Under the pieces are notes generated by a model, which was given only the letters and a program-made list of their open reading frames with translations, did no database searches and was not told the origin of the DNA. Shown here piece after piece: positions 15,147 through 20,619 of a stretch of 20,619 nucleotides of DNA. The DNA comes from Candidatus Helarchaeota archaeon (GTDB lineage Archaea; Asgardarchaeota; Lokiarchaeia; Helarchaeales; HEL-GB-A), in contig JAEOSY010000467.1 of NCBI GenBank assembly GCA_016840125.1, forward strand, positions 1-20,619, written 5' to 3'. How positions within the stretch are numbered: the first letter of the stretch is position 1; each line of letters opens with the position of its first letter. Position numbers and translations under genes: made by a program.

Positions 15147-16499
15147 ATGATAGTTCAAGGAAAGTTAGAGCGACATAACCTCAAGCTGCAAGGGATAGCA
15201 AATCTGGTACAAGAAACCGCGAAGACGGCTAAAGAGGGCGAGTACTTCTCACTCAAAAAAGCATCTGTTGCCCACACCGTCCCGCACAGTCAAATAAACA
15301 AACGACGAGATAGGAAAATTAACATCAAGGACCTCACGGAAATATTAGAAATTGATCCGGAGAAAAACATTTGCATCGCTGAATCGGGGGTACCCTTTTC
15401 TAAATTAGTGAAAGCAACTTTAAAACACAACCTCGTCCCTATGTGCGTTTCCGAATTGATGGGCATTACGATTGGGGGCGCCGTGGCAGGATGTTCTGTT
15501 GAATCCATGTCCTTTAAATACGGGGGATTCTACGATAGCTGTTTAGAATTTGAAGTAGTGACGGGTCAAGGCGAGATAATACGGTGTTCTCTGGATGAAA
15601 ATAAAGATATTTTCGAGATGGTTCATGGTTCTTTTGGGACACTTGGGATTCTGACGCTACTTAAATTTAAGCTCATTCCGGCTAAGCCCTACGTACGCGT
15701 TGATTATATCAAGTACGATAACTTCAAAGAGTATATGGATGCAATCAGAGCGCATTATGAAAAACAAGACATTGAGATGATGGATGGGTTAGTCCATGCG
15801 CCCGATAACTGCCTCCTCTGCATTGGGACGTTTGTAGATAAAGCGCCCTACACGAATAAATACCTATATAAAATCTATTATAAGAGCACGAAGAAGCGAA
15901 AAATGGATTACCTAAGGACTCCAGATTATTTCTTTCGATATGATTCAGATTGTCACTGGTCTACAAGGAATTTTGGCATGGAAAATCCAATCATGAGATT
16001 CCTATTTGGACCTCTGGCACTCGGTTCAACAAAAGTCATCAAATGGGCAAATCGTTGGCCGTTTAAACCCAAGCCTAGTGCGGCTCCTGATGTGATTGTC
16101 GATGTCTTCATTCCTTTCCAAAATATGCAGAAATTCTGGGAGTGGTATTTGGAAGTTTTTAATTACTATCCCTTATGGATTGTCCCCTATAAGATAGAGA
16201 AGATGTATCCCTGGGTTGAACCGGAGCTCGTAAAGGATATTACAGACCCGCTGTTTATTGATTGTGCAATTTACGGCTTCCAACAAAAAAAGAGGCGAAG
16301 AAACTACTATAAAGAATTAGAGGACAAAGTCGCTGAATTGGGGGGCATAAAAACATTAATTACCCACAATTATTACGGAGAGGAGGAGTTCTGGAAGTCG
16401 TATAACAAACAAACATATGATCACGTAAAGCAGATTACGGATCCGAAGAATCTCTTCCGGAATCTGTACTACAAGATGAACTATAAAAAAACCGCTTAG
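15147..16499 (+). CDS. DHCR24-like FAD-dependent oxidoreductase
   Basis: A 450-residue protein of the FAD_binding_4 (vanillyl-alcohol oxidase/PCMH) superfamily. I chose ATG 15147, with AGTGAT upstream, over GTG 15138. The FAD part (about 40-180) includes HTVPHSQINKRRDRKI, GVPFSKLVKATLKHNL, the glycine-rich ITIGGAVAGCSVESMSFKYG (107-126) and SFGTLGILTLLKFKLIPAKPYV (162-183). The remainder also follows the human delta(24)-sterol reductase pattern from memory: an MDGLVHA-type strand, NPIMRFLFGPL, VDVFIPFQNMQKF, YPLWIVPYKI, IDCAIYG and YGEEEFWKSYN. Unlike DHCR24 there is no N-terminal membrane helix, so it is about 65 residues shorter. DHCR24 reduces an isoprenoid side-chain double bond; a similar reduction of an archaeal isoprenoid lipid is inference. 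It ends MNYKKTA, copied elsewhere (17758, 19083). Confidence 0.85.
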   Translation: MIVQGKLERHNLKLQGIANLVQETAKTAKEGEYFSLKKASVAHTVPHSQINKRRDRKINIKDLTEILEIDPEKNICIAESGVPFSKLVKATLKHNLVPMCVSELMGITIGGAVAGCSVESMSFKYGGFYDSCLEFEVVTGQGEIIRCSLDENKDIFEMVHGSFGTLGILTLLKFKLIPAKPYVRVDYIKYDNFKEYMDAIRAHYEKQDIEMMDGLVHAPDNCLLCIGTFVDKAPYTNKYLYKIYYKSTKKRKMDYLRTPDYFFRYDSDCHWSTRNFGMENPIMRFLFGPLALGSTKVIKWANRWPFKPKPSAAPDVIVDVFIPFQNMQKFWEWYLEVFNYYPLWIVPYKIEKMYPWVEPELVKDITDPLFIDCAIYGFQQKKRRRNYYKELEDKVAELGGIKTLITHNYYGEEEFWKSYNKQTYDHVKQITDPKNLFRNLYYKMNYKKTA

Positions 16500-16504
16500 C
16501 ACTA

Positions 16505-16540
16505 CATATTTTTTCATTAATACCTAATTTTTTAATTTTG
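16505..16540 (+). terminator. T-rich terminator of the hydrolase/DHCR24-like operon
   Basis: Two oligo-T tracts (ATATTTTTTC and AATTTTTTAATTTT) follow the stop at 16499. This is consistent with archaeal termination before the minus-strand genes. Confidence 0.4.
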
Positions 16541-16588
16541 GTAATTAAGGGGGGATTCAAAGAGTTACCAGATTACGCACTTTTCAGA

Positions 16589-16723
16589 TCACACACATAC
16601 CAGGGCATTCTTTTGTATTTTTAGAAGCCTTAGGAACAGTTCTGAGAAGCTTTCATCTTCACGTTTGATTTTAAGGAGTTTGTTATAGACGTCCTCTGTG
16701 ATACTAATATTTTTTGAAGTCAT
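16589..16723 (-). CDS. Short VapB-like antitoxin (DUF217-like), orphan and probably truncated
   Basis: A 44-residue protein starting at ATG 16723. An upstream in-frame ATG exists, but the TATA-like box ATTATTAAATA (16747-16757) lies about 29 bases before 16723, pointing to an almost leaderless message from this codon. The sequence KNISITEDVYNKLLKIKREDESFSE is the hallmark N-terminus of archaeal VapB/DUF217 antitoxins: a short DNA-binding strand-helix followed by SFSELF. Members are usually 65-80 residues and are followed by a PIN-domain VapC toxin. Here the toxin-binding C-terminus is missing (it ends QKNALVCV) and no toxin gene is next to it. It is either a degraded remnant or a minimal repressor. 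Confidence 0.65.
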   Translation of the reverse strand: MTSKNISITEDVYNKLLKIKREDESFSELFLRLLKIQKNALVCV

Positions 16724-16726
16724 GTG

Positions 16727-16746
16727 TGTATATGTATACATACACA
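16727..16746. promoter_or_regulatory. Palindrome TGTATATGTATACATACACA, likely operator of the VapB-like gene
   Basis: The site is centred on GTATAC (16734-16739), and nine of ten arm bases pair. It lies between the TATA-like box (16747-16757) and the start codon at 16723, where bound repressor would block initiation. Autoregulation at such palindromes is general for antitoxins. Confidence 0.5.
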
Positions 16747-16803
16747 TATTTAATAATGACTTTGATAATAATCTATGGTTGAACATATGGATAGAAGAAT
16801 GAA

Positions 16804-17232
16804 TTAAGTGATTTCATTCAGCGCTAATGCAATTTCTAGTTCTTTCTCTGGACCTTTTAGAAAGGTGTGATATGACTCGAGAAATTTTCTTCCTAGAAGG
16901 ATTTCTTTACACTTTTCATGGGAATCTACTGTAATTGTTGAAATCAAATCAAGACCCTTTATTTTAATACTTCCACTTGCTGATAATAGCTCCAAATGTT
17001 CCCCTGCAGCAGTTTCAGCGATACTTACTACATCAATACTAAATTCAAATGCCTTAAGTTTAAGTTTATCATATATATCTTTGGGGATTAGAATCTCCCC
17101 ATCAAAACCCGTATCAATTAAAGCCGTTAGTTCAATAGAGTTTGCCTCTAGGGGATCTGAGAGGATAATTGTTAAATAAGGAGCTGGTATCTCTGAATAC
17201 ACTGGAATTTGATACTTAGAGGATAATTTCAT
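16804..17232 (-). CDS. Single-domain retropepsin-like aspartic protease (clan AA, DTGF type), module 1
   Basis: A 142-residue protein. The catalytic triplet lies in ALIDTGFDGEILIP, with D40-T41-G42. The family C-terminal motif EILLGRKFLESY (110-121) corresponds to the hydrophobic-hydrophobic-Gly segment of retropepsins. With only one DTG per chain it must dimerise, as in retroviral proteases. The spelling DTGF and the length match the archaeal/bacterial clan AA family named after AF_0612 (TIGR03698). The start ATG overlaps the stop of the RHH gene by 4 bases (ATGA), with GGGAGAAAGATC as ribosome-binding site, so the pair is translationally coupled. The substrate is unknown. There is no signal peptide or membrane segment, so it is cytosolic. 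Confidence 0.82.
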   Translation of the reverse strand: MKLSSKYQIPVYSEIPAPYLTIILSDPLEANSIELTALIDTGFDGEILIPKDIYDKLKLKAFEFSIDVVSIAETAAGEHLELLSASGSIKIKGLDLISTITVDSHEKCKEILLGRKFLESYHTFLKGPEKELEIALALNEIT

Positions 17233-17612
17233 TTGATCTTTCTCCCAAACCCAAGGGTAACTCTTCTTTGTTTTTTAGTGATGGGTGCTACTATATTACA
17301 ATTCTGCACTAAATTATTAGTTTTTATTGCCATTATTGCTTCGGATCGGCTCTTAAAAATCCCCACCAATTCCCCTTTGGAGATAACAACCCAATCTCCT
17401 TCATGATCTTCGATAAGCTGTGGAATAAGACGCCTATAAACCGCATTATTTATCATTCGCTCCGTATCATCTTCATCAGTTGCCTTCTCCATCTCTATCC
17501 AATATTTCATTGCCTTACAAAGAGCTTCACTAAGGCGGAGACCTCTCATCGCTGCTGCGGCTTTAAATTGCGCATAAAGTTCTTTATCAACATCTTTTAT
17601 CAAAACAGACAT
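17229..17612 (-). CDS. RHH (antitoxin-like) DNA-binding protein with a DUF5678-like tail, module 1
   Basis: A 127-residue protein. I chose the ATG at 17612 over 17618 because the GAGGAT ribosome-binding site is only 2 bases from the first but 8 from the second. Residues 2-40 fit a ribbon-helix-helix fold: the strand SVLIKDVDKELYAQF, a turn with GLRLSEAL and the helix CKAMKYWIEME. An acidic linker with DEDD (47-49) leads to residues about 65-110 (DHEGDWVVISKGELVGIFKSRSEA), which resemble DUF5678, a strand-rich module. The tail is basic (KKQRRVTLGFGRKIK). RHH proteins bind DNA as dimers and typically repress their own operon. It precedes and overlaps the protease gene, as an antitoxin precedes a toxin. 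A palindrome lies at 17638-17650. Confidence 0.78.
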   Translation of the reverse strand: MSVLIKDVDKELYAQFKAAAAMRGLRLSEALCKAMKYWIEMEKATDEDDTERMINNAVYRRLIPQLIEDHEGDWVVISKGELVGIFKSRSEAIMAIKTNNLVQNCNIVAPITKKQRRVTLGFGRKIK

Positions 17613-17637
17613 ATTCATATCCTCAAGTTATATTTTC

Positions 17638-17650
17638 TAAACTAAGTTTA
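17638..17650. promoter_or_regulatory. Palindrome TAAACT-A-AGTTTA upstream of module 1, overlapping a TATA-like box
   Basis: The six-base arms are perfect with a one-base centre. CTTTTTAAAC (minus-strand reading of 17646-17655), a TATA-like box, partly overlaps it. Transcription would begin near 17624, giving a leader of about 12 bases before ATG 17612. An RHH dimer bound here would occlude the promoter. Confidence 0.4.
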
Positions 17651-17693
17651 AAAAGTTTATTTTTTCTCCTTGGATACTTTGTGAGAAGAAAAG

Positions 17694-17815
17694 GAACGAT
17701 TCATCGAGTAACAACTAATTAAGCCGTTCGCTTTATGACCTGCCACCTAATAAGAAGAACTATAAAAAAACTACTTAGCTTTTCATGTATCTCTGTGTGA
17801 ATGGCTTGATTTAGG
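17694..17815 (+). pseudogene. Mosaic of 3'-end remnants of three neighbouring genes
   Basis: Three short segments in the gap between the protease modules copy the plus-strand 3' ends of other genes. 17694-17723 matches the deaminase gene end at 19561-19590 in 28 of 30 bases (stop included). 17758-17779 matches the DHCR24-like end at 16479-16500 in 20 of 22 bases. 17782-17815 matches the hydrolase end at 15106-15139 in 30 of 34 bases and keeps the reading FMYLCVN-LI followed by a stop. No complete gene remains. The likely origin is deletion or recombination among duplicated genes. Confidence 0.8.
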
Positions 17816-17974
17816 GACTTCAAATAACCCATTTCCCAATTTCCCTTTCAAAATCTTTAAAGGTAATTCAACAATATACCTAGTCTTAAATAAATCGGGA
17901 GCTAATAAATCGGCAAGTAAAGATAAAATACAGTGCATAAATTGCTAGTTTTGTTTGAATGATTCTTTTTTACA

Positions 17975-18418
17975 TTATGAAATAAGTTTTGTTTCTAATC
18001 CATTTAAACACAAGTTTAATGTGTTCAATAATTCACGACCAATTATAACATAATCTGAAAGGTAGTTGAGGTCTGTTGGTACATAAACCAGAATTTCGCC
18101 CAGGGACTTGATAGTTTTTCGAGTATTATCTATAATCTGTGCTTTGACTTTAAATAATTCGCACGTGAATTCTTCAGCTCCAAAACCACCGATTATTTTT
18201 TCATCTTCCTTGGGAACATCCTCTAAAAAGAGTGTAAGTGTGTCATTGGCGAAGAGCGAACCATCAAATCCAGTATCAATTATTGCAGGACCAGAAATTT
18301 TTTTTCCTTTAATTTTCTCGAGAGCCAGAGGCAGTATAGGAAAGTCGGGAATTTTTGATCCTGAGCGATCATATCCGTCTGATTGGTATTTATAGCTCCT
18401 TTTTGAATTTTCACTCAA
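17975..18418 (-). CDS. Single-domain retropepsin-like aspartic protease (clan AA, DTGF type), module 2
   Basis: A 147-residue protein with TTG start 18418, overlapping the RHH gene by 8 bases (TTGAGTGA). The active site is PAIIDTGFDGSLF with D48-T49-G50. A glycine-rich flap-like GGFGAEEF (77-84) and the C-terminal motif DYVIIGRELLNTL (122-134) match the retropepsin plan. Within the active site and this motif it resembles the protease at 16804 (IDTGFDG; I-GR-L). Elsewhere the two are strongly divergent, so they are old paralogues or were acquired independently. A basic, Tyr/Ser-rich N-terminus (KRSYKYQSDGYDRSGSK) precedes the domain. It must act as a dimer. It is cytosolic; the substrate is unknown. 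Confidence 0.8.
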   Translation of the reverse strand: MSENSKRSYKYQSDGYDRSGSKIPDFPILPLALEKIKGKKISGPAIIDTGFDGSLFANDTLTLFLEDVPKEDEKIIGGFGAEEFTCELFKVKAQIIDNTRKTIKSLGEILVYVPTDLNYLSDYVIIGRELLNTLNLCLNGLETKLIS

Positions 18419-18692
18419 TTTCCATCCACGGCTCCAATTTACTGTTTAATTTCCTAGTAAACCTAAAAGAAGGAGCTTTCATTGCCTTCTTTTTGGATTT
18501 TAGTTGGGAAATGATCGTGGGACCTAGATCACCATTCTCTCTTTTTAGAAGAGAAGGAAAATGAGTTAGGATATATTCTTGCAATGATTCGGATATAACC
18601 GCAGAACGTGATCGCTTTGTCTTATCGTTCTGTAATATTTTCTCTAGTAATTGAATCATTTCCTCATCCAAACTTACTGAAATATTAGTCAA
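18411..18692 (-). CDS. RHH (CopG/antitoxin-like) DNA-binding protein, module 2
   Basis: A 93-residue protein. I chose TTG 18692 because AAGGTG lies 7 bases upstream, whereas the upstream in-frame start at 18722 has no such site. Residues 3-42 (NISVSLDEEMIQLLEKILQ, then SRSAVISESLQEYI) are a ribbon-helix-helix domain: a beta strand with alternating hydrophobic residues, two helices and the SR-S turn. The remaining half (43-93) is basic, low in hydrophobics and probably disordered (QLKSKKKAMKAPSFRFTRKL), the kind of tail antitoxins use to bind or be cleaved by their partner. It immediately precedes the second protease. A TATA-like AAATTATAAATA lies at 18743-18754 (minus-strand reading), overlapping an AAATTA/TAATTT inverted repeat (18739-18754). 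Confidence 0.78.
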   Translation of the reverse strand: MTNISVSLDEEMIQLLEKILQNDKTKRSRSAVISESLQEYILTHFPSLLKRENGDLGPTIISQLKSKKKAMKAPSFRFTRKLNSKLEPWMEIE

Positions 18693-18833
18693 TGAATCAC
18701 ACCTTAATAACACTAGTAACAAATAATAGATATATTACAAATTATTTATAATTTATTAGATTTTAAAAATATCCTTCAGAAAGATGTCTATTTTGAATAA
18801 TCAAATGAAAAAAATGTGTAAAAGTAGTATGTT
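18693..18833. promoter_or_regulatory. AT-rich promoter region of module 2
   Basis: A non-coding, AT-rich gap. It holds the TATA-like element and a weak palindrome (18739-18754) at the 5' side of module 2, and the tail hairpin of the small ORF at its far end. Nothing else is seen. Confidence 0.35.
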
Positions 18834-18839
18834 CTACTT
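18822..18839 (-). terminator. Hairpin at the stop codon of the lysine-rich small ORF
   Basis: The arms AAGTAG (18822-18827) and CTACTT (18834-18839) surround a 6-base loop. The stop codon is in one arm, as in the hairpin at 12815. Confidence 0.4.
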
Positions 18840-18941
18840 GTAAGGACTCTCATTTTTTTTCGGGGCTTTTTTGGGTTTCTTTTTCACTTTTTTTTTAACC
18901 ATTCCAGGACCGGTCTGCAGCTTACGTTTAGTCTTTGGCAT
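18834..18941 (-). CDS. 35-residue lysine-rich small protein
   Basis: A complete ORF of 36 codons from ATG 18941. It reads MPKTKRKLQTGPGMVKKKVK followed by a Lys/Pro-rich tail ending NESPYK. It has nearly half basic residues, suggesting nucleic-acid binding, though poly-A DNA alone would produce lysine codons. GAGGTA lies 13 bases upstream as a distant ribosome-binding site. It shares its last codons (E-x-PYK) and 3' hairpin with the gene at 12828. It may be a real small protein or a truncated remnant. Confidence 0.4.
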   Translation of the reverse strand: MPKTKRKLQTGPGMVKKKVKKKPKKAPKKNESPYK

Positions 18942-19014
18942 TGCTAAAAAGGCTACCTCTTACCTTGCTTAAATTTAGATCTTCCCTTTTTCAACCACCT
19001 TTGTTCTTTTCAGT

Positions 19015-19060
19015 TCTATAAAATTTGCTTTCTTCATAAATTTTCTGGCTAAGAAAATTT
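19015..19060 (+). promoter_or_regulatory. Promoter and inverted repeat of the deaminase-like gene
   Basis: TCTATAAAATTT (19015-19026) is a clear TATA box, predicting a start near 19045. A perfect 9-base inverted repeat, AAATTTTCT (19038-19046) and AGAAAATTT (19052-19060), straddles that start and lies before the ribosome-binding site GAAGGAA. It is well placed as an operator. Confidence 0.5.
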
Positions 19061-19082
19061 TAGAAGGAATTAGTACTTCAAA

Positions 19083-19589
19083 ATGAACTATAAAAAAAAC
19101 AACTTGGCTAGATATTTATCCTCACCACGATTTCAACTAATTATGCAGTTCACTAACGATGAGCAAAAAGTTCTGGATTACGCGAAGCAGGATTTAAAGC
19201 AAAAGATTTGGAAGTTTAAATCTGATAATACCTATAATCCTGGTTGTTTTGTCATGTCTACTAGTGGTAAGATTTATCATGGTATTGCTTTTGATGACAT
19301 TAATGATTGGCTTCAACCAGTTCATGCTGAAGTAGTGGCTCTAGCAACAATGTTCACCGAAGAAGGTCCGGATACAAAAATCAAAGTCTTGTTGATAATG
19401 AGCGGAGCAGATGATGGTCCTAATCATCCCTGTGGTTCTTGTAGAGCTTACATCAAAGTCTTTGCTGATCCACAACTCAGTATAATCGGGAGTAATCTAT
19501 CAATGACTGAATTCCAGAAGTGGACGATAGAACAACTACTACCAGACCCCGAAACGATAGGAAAGATTCATCGAGTAACAACTCATTAA
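19083..19589 (+). CDS. Cytidine-deaminase-like zinc hydrolase
   Basis: A 168-residue protein. The zinc site is that of cytidine/blasticidin-S-type deaminases: H81-A-E83 in QPVHAEVVAL and C117-x2-C120 in NHPCGSCRAYI. The usual first ligand in tetrameric cytidine deaminases is Cys; here it is His. E83 would be the proton shuttle. Substrates may be cytidine, deoxycytidine or other nucleosides. The first 16 bases (ATGAACTATAAAAAAA) copy the tail of the DHCR24-like gene, and the deaminase homology begins near M21 (ATG 19143), so the first 20 residues look appended. GAAGGAA before 19083 supports the longer form. The upstream promoter has a palindrome at the likely start site. Length fits a one-domain deaminase plus a C-terminal extension. 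Confidence 0.72.
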   Translation: MNYKKNNLARYLSSPRFQLIMQFTNDEQKVLDYAKQDLKQKIWKFKSDNTYNPGCFVMSTSGKIYHGIAFDDINDWLQPVHAEVVALATMFTEEGPDTKIKVLLIMSGADDGPNHPCGSCRAYIKVFADPQLSIIGSNLSMTEFQKWTIEQLLPDPETIGKIHRVTTH

Positions 19590-19703
19590 GATATCTATAA
19601 TTTGAATAAGTAATTAAAATTCAGTTCCTTAGCATAAGAGTAGTAGGATAATCTTAAATTAGATCTGGAATCTATTATTTTTGTTCGACTTTCAGAGGTT
19701 ATT
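19590..19703. promoter_or_regulatory. Promoter region of the second phosphodiesterase
   Basis: An AT-rich gap of 114 bases. CTTAAATTAGA (about 19651-19661) is a candidate TATA box and CAGAGGTT lies just before the start. No coding sequence is seen. Confidence 0.3.
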
Positions 19704-20619
19704 ATGATGCGCCGGCGAGATACCATCACGACATTATGCTTAATTTCAATTTTAATTTTAAGTGTGCTTTTTCCATATATCTCATCACTTCTCCCCAAAA
19801 CCGAACCAGAACAGGGAGTCCAGAGGGTAATTCTCATCTCCATTGACTCCTGCAATCCGGAATATGTTAGTCCAGAGTACATGCCCCATCTCTATGGTAG
19901 GATCATGGAACATGGAGTGAAATATAAACTGGGAAGGACTGTTTTAAACTCGGAGACCCAATCTGGGCATGTTAGCATGTTAACGGGATCATTTCCCAGC
20001 CATTCAGGGATTCCAGGGAATGGAATGTATTTCCCCGTTGCGTGGGATGACCCGAGCACACCTGAAAATCCAGATTATCCCGCTGGAACCAGTATTGGGA
20101 CGTTCACGGATCCGCGGCTGATTATGACCGAAACCATCTATCAGCAGTTTGCCGGCAATACGTCCATAACAACGGCGTTCATTGCAGGGAAGAATCGCTT
20201 ACCAGGCTTTGTGGATGTAGGGGCGAACCTAAGTTTTGGCATCACTCTCGATGAGACGATTATCATCCCACCAGGGTATGAATCAAAGGTGGGGGTTCCT
20301 GCTGCAGGTATTGCCGGGGATCTCATGGACGGCTGGTCGATGACCTGCTTAACGCAACTGATGATAAATGATCCAGATACAAATTTCACATTTATCAATT
20401 TGGCGTTCTTAGATGATCTACAACACATGGTGGGGGGCTATAATGAACGGGTCTATGAATTCCTTCGCGAGTTAGATAATCGACTGCTTGATCTGTTTAA
20501 TGTGATGGAGAGCAGGGGTATTTATGATAGTACGTTATTCGTGATTACCGCAGATCATGGCTCCGAGACAGTTGAGTTTGTGGTTAGTCTGCAAGAAATC
20601 CTTGATAATTCGGTGAGTC
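19704..20619 (+). CDS. Second type I phosphodiesterase / nucleotide pyrophosphatase-like enzyme (partial)
   Basis: Open from ATG 19704 (or the next ATG, 19707) to the window end: 305 codons, no stop, so the C-terminus is cut. Residues 8-30 are a hydrophobic signal anchor after an Arg-rich start (MMRRR). Metal and nucleophile residues of the family are present: D48 in LISIDSCNPEY, T85 in SETQSGHVSMLTG, D237/H241 in LDDLQH, and D284/H285 in TADHGSE. The last metal histidine should lie past the window. It is a paralogue of the enzyme at 3061, with the same order of motifs and near-identical spacing (SIDS-NPEY; ET--GH-SMLTG), but it has insertions such as DDPSTPENPDYPAG (115-128). Ribosome-binding site AGAGGT. 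Substrate unknown. Confidence 0.88.
   Translation, partial: MMRRRDTITTLCLISILILSVLFPYISSLLPKTEPEQGVQRVILISIDSCNPEYVSPEYMPHLYGRIMEHGVKYKLGRTVLNSETQSGHVSMLTGSFPSHSGIPGNGMYFPVAWDDPSTPENPDYPAGTSIGTFTDPRLIMTETIYQQFAGNTSITTAFIAGKNRLPGFVDVGANLSFGITLDETIIIPPGYESKVGVPAAGIAGDLMDGWSMTCLTQLMINDPDTNFTFINLAFLDDLQHMVGGYNERVYEFLRELDNRLLDLFNVMESRGIYDSTLFVITADHGSETVEFVVSLQEILDNSVS

Noticed and set aside
17783..17938. A 51-codon minus-strand ORF (MHCILSLLADLLAPDLFKTR...) downstream of module 2
   Set aside because: Composition looks protein-like, but no ribosome-binding site precedes it, its end runs antisense into the gene-tail remnants, and no family is recognisable. It could be a further remnant.

Overview
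The window looks archaeal. It carries a transcription initiation factor B (TFB) gene. Its ribosome-binding sites are GGTGAT/GGAGG-like, with ATG, GTG and TTG starts, and several promoters show a TATA-like box and little or no leader. The DNA is AT-rich with small gaps between genes. Yip1-type membrane proteins, DUF362 iron-sulfur proteins, a DHCR24-like flavoprotein and a long zinc-ribbon/coiled-coil protein suggest an Asgard or related uncultured archaeon. That placement is inference; no rRNA or other strong phylogenetic marker is present.

Layout. 1-445 (-): start of a winged-helix protein, cut by the window edge. 544-2941 (+): a DUF362/2x[4Fe-4S] protein and a sugar 2-epimerase (AGE family), probably one operon. 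3061-5689 (+): a membrane-anchored type I phosphodiesterase followed by two Yip1-like multi-pass proteins, tightly packed. 5734-8313 (-) and 8467-9489 (+): a divergent pair, an 859-residue zinc-ribbon/coiled-coil/one-TM protein with internal repeats and a long coiled-coil protein. 9601-10050 (+): a small secreted or anchored protein. 10183-11541 (+): a second DUF362 protein lacking the ferredoxin domain, followed by a broken coding tail. 11688-12755 (+): TFB. 12828-13169 (-): a small protein possibly of the dimeric alpha/beta barrel type. 13360-16499 (+): a two-gene operon of a 7-TM/alpha-beta-hydrolase fusion and a DHCR24-like FAD protein.

The 16.5-18.7 kb stretch on the minus strand is the most unusual part. 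It holds an orphan VapB-like antitoxin and then two consecutive two-gene modules. In each module a small ribbon-helix-helix (RHH) DNA-binding protein gene overlaps the start of a gene for a single-domain retropepsin-like aspartic protease with a DTGFDG active site. The arrangement is that of toxin-antitoxin operons but with a protease as the effector-like partner. Between the two modules lie short remnants of the 3' ends of three other genes in the window (hydrolase, DHCR24-like, deaminase), so the region has been rearranged.

18834-20619: a 35-residue lysine-rich ORF (-), a cytidine-deaminase-like gene (+) whose first codons copy the DHCR24-like gene tail, and the first 305 codons of a second phosphodiesterase paralogous to the one at 3061. 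Paralogy is therefore a theme: two phosphodiesterases, two DUF362 proteins, two Yip1 proteins and two RHH-protease modules.
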